9,058 nt of DNA from Ignavibacteriales bacterium (GTDB lineage Bacteria; Bacteroidota; Ignavibacteria; Ignavibacteriales; Ignavibacteriaceae): contig DAIEML010000085.1 in NCBI GenBank assembly GCA_027349615.1, positions 1 through 9,058 of the forward strand, given 5' to 3'. Position 1 is the stretch's first letter; each line of letters opens with the position of its first letter. This document shows, piece by piece, positions 1 to 5,629 of this stretch. The position numbers and the translations under genes were made by a program. The notes below the pieces were generated by a model. It was not told the DNA's origin and did not search any database. It saw nothing but the letters and a program-made list of their open reading frames with translations.

Positions 1-1
1 T

Positions 2-142
2 TATTCTCAGGCTGGTCCAACCGGCGGCGCTGAACAGCAGCAGAGCGGTCAACAGCCTGGCGGCGAGCAGCAGCAGAAACCCAAGGATGAAAAGGAAGTT
101 CAAGATGCTTCATACGAAGTTGTTGATGACGATAAAAAATAA
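2..142 (+). CDS. dnaK: Molecular chaperone DnaK (Hsp70), C-terminal tail only
   Basis: Only the final 46 residues and the TAA stop are in the window; the frame is open to the left edge. The tail is rich in Gly and Gln, with repeated QQQ runs, followed by a charged end reading YEVVDDDKK. That combination of a low-complexity Gly/Gln linker and an acidic 'EVVDDDK' terminus is the classic end of bacterial DnaK, the ATP-dependent Hsp70 chaperone that works with DnaJ and GrpE in the cytoplasm. The ATPase and substrate-binding domains are not visible. A strong terminator follows 13 bases after the stop, and the next gene on the same strand is another chaperone (Hsp20), which supports the assignment. 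Identification rests on the short tail and context, so a different Hsp70 paralogue cannot be excluded. Confidence 0.85.
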   Translation, partial: YSQAGPTGGAEQQQSGQQPGGEQQQKPKDEKEVQDASYEVVDDDKK

Positions 143-155
143 ATAAAGTTCATTT

Positions 156-184
156 GGGCTTTACACTTTTGTAAAGCCCTTTAT
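156..184 (+). terminator. Rho-independent terminator after dnaK
   Basis: A perfect 10-bp stem (GGGCTTTACA at 156-165 with TGTAAAGCCC at 170-179) closes a 4-nt loop and is followed by TTTATT. It lies 13 nt past the dnaK stop, so it should separate dnaK transcripts from hsp20, at least partly. Confidence 0.9.
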
Positions 185-233
185 TAAAACAATTCTATTA
201 TTTAAAATTTAATTAATTAAAAAAAATATAATT

Positions 234-240
234 AAAGGAG
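234..240 (+). promoter_or_regulatory. Ribosome binding site of hsp20
   Basis: AAAGGAG lies 8 nt before the ATG at 249. It is the best Shine-Dalgarno sequence on the plus strand of this window; most other genes here have weak or no recognisable site. It fixes the hsp20 start. Confidence 0.85.
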
Positions 241-248
241 CTATAACT

Positions 249-650
249 ATGTCTGAATTTAAAGATCAAGTGTTGACTGAAGTTCATGATGAACTGAAAC
301 CGTGGGAAAAAGCTTTGGAGTTCGAAAGAAGCATTGCGCCTCTTGTAGATATTTTTGAAACTGAAAATGAATTTGTTCTAAAAGCAAACATGCCAGGAGT
401 ATCAAAAGATGATGTCCATCTTCAATTAGAAGAAGGAACATTAACAATTTTCGGCAAAGTTAATTTTAACGAAGATTTAAAGAAAAAATATATTCTGCAT
501 GAAACTCTTTTCGCAAATTATTCAAGAAGTTTTAAGCTTTCCGATAGTATTGATGGAACTAAGATTGATGCTAAATATGTTAACGGGCAGCTCATAGTAA
601 ATCTTCCGAAACATGATAAAGTAAAACCAAGAATTATTAATATAAACTAA
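249..650 (+). CDS. Hsp20/alpha-crystallin family small heat-shock protein
   Basis: This is an ATP-independent 'holdase' of 133 residues that binds unfolding proteins and hands them to the DnaK system. The alpha-crystallin domain spans roughly residues 30-121. It opens with PLVDIFETENEFVLKANMPGV, a typical beta-strand 2/3 start with the 'x-x-D-I-x-E' and 'x-x-PGV' pattern. It ends with the family hallmark A-K-Y-x-N-G-Q-L-x-V-x-LPK (about 108-121, the A-x(3)-N-G-x-L motif). A C-terminal I-N-I at 130-132 is the I-x-I motif that docks into neighbouring subunits to build oligomers. The N-terminal arm, about 29 residues, is short, and total length is normal for bacterial class A/B small Hsps. The start is set by the AAAGGAG site. 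The gene follows dnaK but sits between two terminators, so it is probably its own transcription unit. I see no CIRCE element and no convincing promoter in the 185-233 leader. Confidence 0.95.
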   Translation: MSEFKDQVLTEVHDELKPWEKALEFERSIAPLVDIFETENEFVLKANMPGVSKDDVHLQLEEGTLTIFGKVNFNEDLKKKYILHETLFANYSRSFKLSDSIDGTKIDAKYVNGQLIVNLPKHDKVKPRIININ

Positions 651-669
651 AATTTTATTATTGAATTTT

Positions 670-703
670 GCCTGTCTTTTAAAAAGGCAGGCTTTTTTAT
701 TTT
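670..703 (+). terminator. Rho-independent terminator after hsp20
   Basis: The stem GCCTGTCTT (670-678) pairs with AAGGCAGGC (684-692), with one G-T wobble, across a short T/A loop. It is followed directly by TTTTTT-A-TTTT. It lies 20 nt after the hsp20 stop and closes that unit. Confidence 0.88.
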
Positions 704-811
704 AAACAACTTTGTTTGTAGATTTATTTTTAACCAATCTCATATTTTAATTATTATTAAGCTTTAATTATTTTTCGAGGCAAAATTTTTTTCCTTTTAT
801 AAAATTATTTA

Positions 812-1906
812 ATGACTCAAACTTCTAAAAAGCACAGAATTATTTTTATTGATTTGATGAGAGCTTTCGCTGTTCTTCAAATGGTTCAAGGGCACACGGT
901 GGACGTTTTGCTTTCAAATAATTATCGAGATATGAATTCCACAGTTTTTACTTTTTGGTTTTTTATGAGAGGAATGACAGCGCCAATTTTTTTGTTTACC
1001 GCCGGCACTGTCTTCACATATTTATTTAGACTTGTAGATGAACCATTTTCTAAAAATCCAAGAACCAAAAAAGGAATTAAAAGATTTTTATTACTTGTAT
1101 TTTTGGGCTATATACTAAGATATCCGACTCCAACTTTAGTAAATTTTTCAAATATAACTCCGGAAGAATGGAAAACATTTTTTGCAGTTGATGTTCTGCA
1201 TTTAATTGGCTTTGGAATTTTTTTCCTAATGGGCAGCATTTATATTGCTGAAAAATTTAAACTTAATGATTATGTAGTCTTTACAATTGTTGCATTAATA
1301 TTCTTTGGTTTATATCAACCATTTTCAGCTATTGAGTGGTTAAAATATTTGCCTGAGGCTTTAGCCGGTTATTTTTATACCGGCAGCGGATCAAACTTTC
1401 CATTATTTCCGTGGGCTGGTTATGTAATTGCTGGTGGAGTTCTTGGAAGCTATTTAGCAAAACATCCCATGGTATTTAAATCAATTAAATTTAGTTATAG
1501 ATTAGCCGCCACTGGGTTATTTTTTGTTTTGATTGCTCTAATTGGAAATGAAGTTGAAAAAGCTATTTATGGCCAAACCAATTTTTGGACAACTAGCCCC
1601 AATCTAATTTTTTATCGATTAGGAATTGTCCTTTTTCTAAATTCAATTGTTTCAATTATTGCATTAAAAGTTGAAAACATACCCAGAATTTTTATTCTAG
1701 TCGGTAGAAATACATTGTTAATTTATGTCGTACACATTACAATTTTGTACGGCAGCGCTCGGAATCCTGGGCTAATATCTATCTTTGATAAAAGTTTAAA
1801 TGTTTGGTCAACTATTGGCACTGCCTTGCTAATGCTGACTGCAATGACATTGATGGTTGTTATAATACACAAATTTAAAATTCAGAATAAACAAATTGAA
1901 ACTTGA
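812..1906 (+). CDS. DUF1624 / heparan-alpha-glucosaminide N-acetyltransferase-like membrane protein
   Basis: This polytopic inner-membrane protein of 364 residues has about nine or ten hydrophobic spans, roughly 12-34, 45-71, 91-105, 124-146, 152-170, 196-216, 230-246, 264-287, 292-314 and 333-353. The N-terminus has the family signature: R-x-x-F-I-D-L-M-R-A-x-A-V in span 1, then M-V-Q-G-H-T-V-D (24-31), whose His is the likely acyl-transfer residue, and A-P-I-F-L-F-T-A-G (57-65). Later blocks DVLHLIGFGI (127-136), FPLFPWAGY (196-204) and NTLLIYVVH (300-308) also fit DUF1624 and the broader acyltransferase-3-type fold. The human relative moves acetyl groups from cytosolic acetyl-CoA to a sugar across a membrane; the bacterial substrate is not known and I do not infer one. 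The ATG has no clear Shine-Dalgarno site (only CGAGG about 31 nt upstream), but residues 9-15 of this start match the usual beginning of the family. Adjacent genes give no functional hint. Confidence 0.82.
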   Translation: MTQTSKKHRIIFIDLMRAFAVLQMVQGHTVDVLLSNNYRDMNSTVFTFWFFMRGMTAPIFLFTAGTVFTYLFRLVDEPFSKNPRTKKGIKRFLLLVFLGYILRYPTPTLVNFSNITPEEWKTFFAVDVLHLIGFGIFFLMGSIYIAEKFKLNDYVVFTIVALIFFGLYQPFSAIEWLKYLPEALAGYFYTGSGSNFPLFPWAGYVIAGGVLGSYLAKHPMVFKSIKFSYRLAATGLFFVLIALIGNEVEKAIYGQTNFWTTSPNLIFYRLGIVLFLNSIVSIIALKVENIPRIFILVGRNTLLIYVVHITILYGSARNPGLISIFDKSLNVWSTIGTALLMLTAMTLMVVIIHKFKIQNKQIET

Positions 1907-2010
1907 AACTTTTTCAATCTAGAATAATGAACTAAAATATTAATGTTTCTTATTCGCTTTTACTTTAATTTAAACTACACAATTTTTTAATAGATAAATT
2001 CTAAATTCAT

Positions 2011-3042
2011 TTGAGAAAATCTACATCAACTACACCAGAAATTTCTGAAGAAGAGAAAAATTTTGAGCTTTCACTTCGTCCTTTAAGAATTTCTGATTTT
2101 CTTGGGCAGCCTAAGATTATTGAAAACCTTAATGTTTTTATTTCTGCTGCTTTGAAACGCAAGGATGCATTGGATCATGTCCTTCTTACTGGACCTCCCG
2201 GATTAGGTAAAACAACATTAGCTCATATAATTGCTCACGAAATGGGAGTGAAATTAAAAATTACTTCAGGACCGGTATTGGAAAAACCTGGAGATCTTGC
2301 AGGCCTTCTTACCACGCTTGAAGAAAATTCTGTTTTATTCATTGATGAAATTCATAGACTTAGTCCTGTGGTTGAAGAATATTTATACTCAGCGATGGAA
2401 GACTATAAGCTTGATATAATGATTGACAGCGGTCCAAATGCAAGATCAGTTCAAATTAGCCTTCCTAAATATACTTTAATTGGTGCAACAACCAGAGCTG
2501 GAATGTTAACATCTCCATTGAGAGATCGCTTTGGAATAAAGTTTAGACTGGATTATTATAATTCGGAAGTGCTGAATAAAATTGTTCTACGTTCAGCTAA
2601 AATACTGAACCAAAAAATTGATGAAAAGGCTTCCTACGAAATTGCGAAACGTTCTAGAGGAACACCAAGAATTGCAAACAGACTTTTACGACGAACTAGA
2701 GATTTTGCAGATTTTGATGATAAAAAAAATATCGATATAGAAATTTCTAAAAAAGCTTTGAATGCGCTCGATGTTGATGAATATGGCCTTGATGAAATGG
2801 ACAAAGAAATAATTCTTGCAATAATCGAAAAATATAAAGGCGGTCCAGTAGGACTTAATACTCTTGCGGTGGCAGTTAATGAAGATCCCGGAACAATTGA
2901 AGAAGTTTACGAACCATTCTTAATCCAACAAGGATTTATTCAAAGAACTCCGCGTGGAAGGGAAGCAACTGAATTATCTTATAAAAGATTTGGTAAAAAA
3001 AGAAATGAATTGAAAGACAATTCACTTTTCAATGATTTGTAA
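2011..3042 (+). CDS. ruvB: Holliday junction branch migration DNA helicase RuvB (TTG start)
   Basis: RuvB is the hexameric AAA+ motor that, with RuvA, drives branch migration of Holliday junctions during recombinational repair. Length (343 aa) is standard. Visible in order are: the LRP..ISDFLGQ entry motif (22-33), Walker [10 protein letters not shown] (61-69), Walker B LFIDEIH (109-115), sensor 1 IGATTRAG (157-164), the SPLRDRFG box with the trans-acting arginine finger (168-175), sensor 2 in [13 protein letters not shown] (216-228), and the C-terminal winged helix containing [10 protein letters not shown] (277-286) and a PRGR tip (314-317). The start is a TTG: the only codons between it and an in-frame stop at 2002-2004 are ATT and CAT, and the first internal ATG (Met78) lies beyond Walker A. 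'MRK' is also a common RuvB N-terminus. No Shine-Dalgarno site is evident. ruvA and ruvC are not in the window. It may be read with the upstream gene, since the 104-nt gap holds no clear terminator, or from its own promoter. Confidence 0.97.
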   Translation: MRKSTSTTPEISEEEKNFELSLRPLRISDFLGQPKIIENLNVFISAALKRKDALDHVLLTGPPGLGKTTLAHIIAHEMGVKLKITSGPVLEKPGDLAGLLTTLEENSVLFIDEIHRLSPVVEEYLYSAMEDYKLDIMIDSGPNARSVQISLPKYTLIGATTRAGMLTSPLRDRFGIKFRLDYYNSEVLNKIVLRSAKILNQKIDEKASYEIAKRSRGTPRIANRLLRRTRDFADFDDKKNIDIEISKKALNALDVDEYGLDEMDKEIILAIIEKYKGGPVGLNTLAVAVNEDPGTIEEVYEPFLIQQGFIQRTPRGREATELSYKRFGKKRNELKDNSLFNDL

Positions 3043-3070
3043 TTTTTTATATTATTGTTCTTCTTATCAA

Positions 3071-3541
3071 TTAAGAAACATTGCCTAGAGCAAGATTTTG
3101 TTGACGTTTAATTACACAGTTGAACAAAATTCTTTCATGAAGATTTTTTGAATCAAAATATTGTTTGGCAATAAACGGCACAACTTCCCACATAATGTCC
3201 TCATTCATTGCAAACGAATATCTATCTAAAATTGAATCATCTTTCTCTAAACAATAATGAACTATCGTATCCTCTTCCGAATTAGATTTTTTATCTGATG
3301 GTATGTTCTGATTAAATGAATTAATTCCCTCCAGATTTTCAAGCGAACCGCCAAGCCTTTTAATTTCAGATTCTGTTTTACAAATTAATTCAGTTTTTTC
3401 TTTTATATAATTTTGAAAATTTTGTTTAACCGAATTGTCCTCTAATTTTTCTATTGCTGAAACAAACAATGATCGTTCTTCTTTGCAAAGATTTAATAAT
3501 TCTTTTAGAACAGTAATTGTATATTCTCTTGCAGGTTCCAT
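3071..3541 (-). CDS. DUF2383 / PA2169-type four-helix-bundle (ferritin-like) protein, divergent
   Basis: This is a soluble, almost entirely helical protein of 156 residues with no signal peptide. Two halves fit the DUF2383 (PA2169 family) pattern. Residues 10-66 read as two long helices (L-K-E-L-L-N ... F-V-S-A-I-E-K-L-E-D ... K-R-L-G-G). Residues 92-140 carry the second pair (V-H-Y-C-L-E-K-D-D-S-I-L-D-R-Y-S-F-A-M, then a helix containing H-E-R-I). Typical members have a conserved 'hRgW' stretch between the halves; here it is replaced by a polar linker rich in Asn/Ser/Lys (about 72-90). The second helix pair also lacks the usual 'GE' after the Cys. Family members lie in the ferritin-like superfamily, but no member function is firmly established and I do not assign metal binding. 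The ATG has a good site (AAAGGA, 8 nt upstream). It runs convergent to ruvB (28-nt gap) and divergent from the phosphonate-transport operon. The fold call is fairly secure; the family name is a moderate-confidence judgement by eye. Confidence 0.6.
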   Translation of the reverse strand: MEPAREYTITVLKELLNLCKEERSLFVSAIEKLEDNSVKQNFQNYIKEKTELICKTESEIKRLGGSLENLEGINSFNQNIPSDKKSNSEEDTIVHYCLEKDDSILDRYSFAMNEDIMWEVVPFIAKQYFDSKNLHERILFNCVIKRQQNLALGNVS

Positions 3542-3549
3542 TTGAATCG

Positions 3550-3555
3550 TCCTTT
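3550..3555 (-). promoter_or_regulatory. Ribosome binding site of the DUF2383 gene
   Basis: On the minus strand AAAGGA precedes the ATG (3541-3539) by 8 nt and fixes that start. A short inverted repeat, ATGGT-N6-ACCAT (3565-3580), lies just upstream in the presumed leader; its significance is unclear. Confidence 0.8.
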
Positions 3556-3797
3556 CATAAGCCGATGGTTATTTCACCATATAAACAAATCAATATCTTT
3601 TTTTTAATAAAATATTTTTAGCAAAATGGTAGCAAGACAAATTTTTCTTCTGGCGTCTCCTTCATTATAAAATTTATTTCATCGAGAAAATAATTTTTTG
3701 AATTTAATATCGGAATGATAGTAAACACAATTTAAACGGAACATTACGAAGTGGGTATTTTTTACCTAATTATTTCAGAAAGGAAAATTTTCTTAAA

Positions 3798-3837
3798 TGT
3801 ATTAGAATGTAATTCACTTGTAATTTTATTTGTTTTT
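3798..3837 (+). promoter_or_regulatory. Candidate Pho-box-like tandem repeat upstream of phnDCE
   Basis: Two identical heptamers, TGTAATT at 3808-3814 and 3819-3825, are separated by 4 nt (CACT), giving an 11-bp period. Looser copies flank them: TGTATTA at 3798-3804 and TGTTTTT at 3831-3837. The PhoB box of Escherichia coli has the same architecture: 7-bp direct repeats of CTGTCAT type with a 4-bp A/T-rich spacer, one helical turn apart. The location 60-130 bp before a phosphonate-type transporter is where a phosphate-starvation activator would be expected. Geometry and position are observed. Binding by a PhoB homologue is inference, and AT-rich DNA makes chance repeats more likely. Confidence 0.35.
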
Positions 3838-3937
3838 ACCTAGCTAAATTTTAACAATAAAATAATATTAATGATGATTTTTATTATTTGAAGATTGAAT
3901 GATAATTTGCATATTTGACGAACCAATTTATTGTTTT

Positions 3938-4867
3938 ATGAAATTAGCAAAATACTTACTTTATTTAGCGCCGATCATAATATTCATCTTAGCCATTTCT
4001 TTTAGACAATTGAACGAAGGCTCGCTTGGCTCATATACTCACCCAATTAGAATTTATTTTACACCTTCTGTTGATGCAAACAGAATATCTTTCAATGCTA
4101 AGGCTTTAACAGATTTTTTACATAAAGAAACCGGTTATTATTATACTACTGCAGTACCAGCAAGTTATATCGCTCTAGTAGAAGCTTTTGGAACCGGCAA
4201 AGTTGAAGTTGCTGCTATAAATACATTTTCATATTTAATGGCAAATGCTAAGTATGGTGCCGAAGCACGCCTTAGAATTGTTCGTGAAGGAAATGAAACT
4301 TCTTATAAAGGTCAATTTATTACAAGATACGATTCGGGAATAAACAACATAAAAGAAATAAACGGAAGAAGCATGGCTTATGTTGATCCTTCATCAACAT
4401 CAGGTTATATTCTTCCAAAAGCAATGCTGGATAGTTTGGGAGTTAAACCCAGCGAAACTGTGTTTGCAATGCGGCATGACAATGTTGTAATTATGGTTTA
4501 TCAAGGCCAAGTAGACGCTGGCGCAACTTATTATGCACCGCCGGATTCCGCAACAGGAGAAATTATGGATGCAAGAATGAGAGTGTTAAAACAATTTCCT
4601 GATGTTGCAAAGAAAGTTAAAATTATCGGCTTCACTCAAGATATTCCAAACGATCCTTGGGTTTTTAGAAAAGATATGAAAGAAGAAATGAAGAATAAAA
4701 TAATTAATGCTCTTCTTGATTTTGTAAAAACACCAGAAGGTAAAAAATCTTTGTTCGATATTTATGATATTACCGGCTTGATTCGAACGAAAGACAGCGA
4801 TTATGATGGACTTCGTAAATTATTGGAACAACAACACATCAATTTTGAAGATTTAATGAAGAAATAA
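3938..4867 (+). CDS. phnD: Phosphonate/phosphite-type ABC transporter, substrate-binding protein PhnD
   Basis: This is the periplasmic receptor of a phosphonate-class ABC importer, about 309 residues from the ATG at 3938. That Met begins a signal-like sequence: MK-L-A-K, then a hydrophobic stretch of about 18 residues. An earlier in-frame ATG at 3899 would add 13 residues (with Cys and acidic residues) ahead of it and makes a less typical signal; neither start has a good ribosome site. Counting from the 3938 start, the mature part shows PIRIYFTPS (36-44), the ligand-loop motif YVDPSSTSGY (148-157, Ser/Thr residues that coordinate the phosphonate oxyanion in PhnD), a His-Asp pair (180-181) followed by MVYQGQVDAGAT (186-197), and IPNDPWVFRKDM near 236-247. 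All are standard for PhnD. No lipobox Cys follows the hydrophobic stretch, so it may be free in the periplasm or held by an uncleaved anchor. It is directly followed by phnC with zero intergenic bases. The natural ligand (phosphonate, phosphite, hypophosphite or another oxyanion) cannot be read from sequence. Confidence 0.9.
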   Translation: MKLAKYLLYLAPIIIFILAISFRQLNEGSLGSYTHPIRIYFTPSVDANRISFNAKALTDFLHKETGYYYTTAVPASYIALVEAFGTGKVEVAAINTFSYLMANAKYGAEARLRIVREGNETSYKGQFITRYDSGINNIKEINGRSMAYVDPSSTSGYILPKAMLDSLGVKPSETVFAMRHDNVVIMVYQGQVDAGATYYAPPDSATGEIMDARMRVLKQFPDVAKKVKIIGFTQDIPNDPWVFRKDMKEEMKNKIINALLDFVKTPEGKKSLFDIYDITGLIRTKDSDYDGLRKLLEQQHINFEDLMKK

Positions 4868-5629
4868 ATGCTATTAAAAGTTCAAAACTTACATAAGATT
4901 TATAAAAGCGGAACTCATGCTCTAAAAGGAGTGAGTTTCGAAGTAGAAGAAGGCGAATTCCTTGTCGTTATCGGATTAAGCGGTTCCGGAAAATCAACTT
5001 TGCTTAGATGCATTAACAGATTGATTGAGCCAACTTCAGGAATTATAGAATTCCAAGGTAAAGACATTACTCACATAAAAGGTGAAGAACTTCGCCTGGC
5101 TAAAATGAAAATTGGAATGGTCTTTCAGCAATTTAATTTGATAAAAAGGAAATCAGTTTTATCAAATGTAATCAACGGAAAGCTTGGTTCACTAGGAACT
5201 TTCGAATCAATATTGGAAAAATATTCTGATGAAGTTTACGCAGAGGCTTACAAATGTCTTGATACTGTCGGAATTACCGACAAAGCAAAAATTCGTGCGG
5301 ACTCTCTTAGCGGCGGGCAGCAGCAGCGTGTTGCAATTGCCAGAAGTTTAATGCAAAATCCAAAATTACTTTTGGCAGATGAACCCGTTGCATCTCTCGA
5401 TCCGGCAACTTCAAATTCTGTAATGCAGTATTTTGAAAAAATAAATAAAGAGCTTGGAACAACAGTAATTTGCAATCTTCACTTTCTAAGTTTAGTAAGA
5501 AGATATGCTTCTCGAGTAATAGCTTTAAGAGCCGGAGAAATTATCTATGAAGGAGCTCCACGGGATATTGATGAAAATTGGTTTAAAACTATTTATGGAG
5601 AAGAAGCAGTAGAGGTTGAAATAAGATGA
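4868..5629 (+). CDS. phnC: Phosphonate-type ABC transporter ATP-binding protein PhnC
   Basis: This is the cytoplasmic ATPase of 253 residues that powers the PhnDCE importer. All ABC motifs are intact: Walker A GLSGSGKST (36-44), Q-loop in VFQQFNLI (85-92), signature LSGGQQQR (147-154), Walker B LLLADEP (167-173), D-loop ASLDPA (175-180) and the switch His in NLHFLSLV (His205). The order VFQQFNLI...SVLSNV and the ending R-x-x-x-R-V-I-A-L-R-A-G-E-I-I-Y-E-G are characteristic of PhnC compared with other importer ATPases; in many homologues the switch region reads S-L-H-Q-V, and here it is N-L-H-F-L. The ATG abuts the phnD stop, and the phnC stop overlaps the phnE start by 4 nt (ATGA), so translation of all three is probably coupled. 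Length is normal. Confidence 0.95.
   Translation: MLLKVQNLHKIYKSGTHALKGVSFEVEEGEFLVVIGLSGSGKSTLLRCINRLIEPTSGIIEFQGKDITHIKGEELRLAKMKIGMVFQQFNLIKRKSVLSNVINGKLGSLGTFESILEKYSDEVYAEAYKCLDTVGITDKAKIRADSLSGGQQQRVAIARSLMQNPKLLLADEPVASLDPATSNSVMQYFEKINKELGTTVICNLHFLSLVRRYASRVIALRAGEIIYEGAPRDIDENWFKTIYGEEAVEVEIR

Larger units (their letters stand above)
3542..3937. other. AT-rich divergent intergenic region between the DUF2383 gene and phnD
   Basis: This gene-free stretch is the longest in the window (357 or 396 nt depending on the phnD start). It must hold the promoter of the DUF2383 gene (minus) and that of the phnDCE operon (plus). Contents seen: the DUF2383 ribosome binding site; the inverted repeat ATGGT-N6-ACCAT (3565-3580); a 10-bp palindrome GAAAATTTTC (3783-3792); and the tandem TGTAATT-like repeats at 3798-3837, listed separately. 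No stable long hairpin, riboswitch-like fold or plausible small ORF with a ribosome binding site was recognised. No -35/-10 pair stands out in this base composition. Confidence 0.6.

Noticed and set aside
227..232. TATAAT hexamer before hsp20
   Set aside because: It is 1 nt from the ribosome binding site, so transcription from it would start within or after that site; likely chance in A/T-rich DNA.
259..447. Minus-strand open frame opposite hsp20
   Set aside because: Lies wholly inside a certain gene, has no ribosome binding site and gives a hydrophobic, non-domain-like peptide; a shadow frame.
1922..1955. GAATAA...TTATTC pairing between the DUF1624 gene and ruvB
   Set aside because: The 6-bp A/T-rich arms are separated by more than 20 nt and there is no following T run; not a credible terminator.
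3051..3077. Inverted repeat TTCTTA-TCAAT-TAAGAA between ruvB and the DUF2383 gene
   Set aside because: Only 6 bp, nearly all A/T, with no proper T tract on either side; too weak to call a terminator.
3783..3792. Palindrome GAAAATTTTC in the phn upstream region
   Set aside because: Ten-base A/T-rich palindromes are expected by chance in such DNA; nothing else supports an operator here.
5248..5475. Minus-strand open frame opposite phnC
   Set aside because: Covers the conserved ABC signature and Walker B region of phnC; its composition is explained by the complementary strand.
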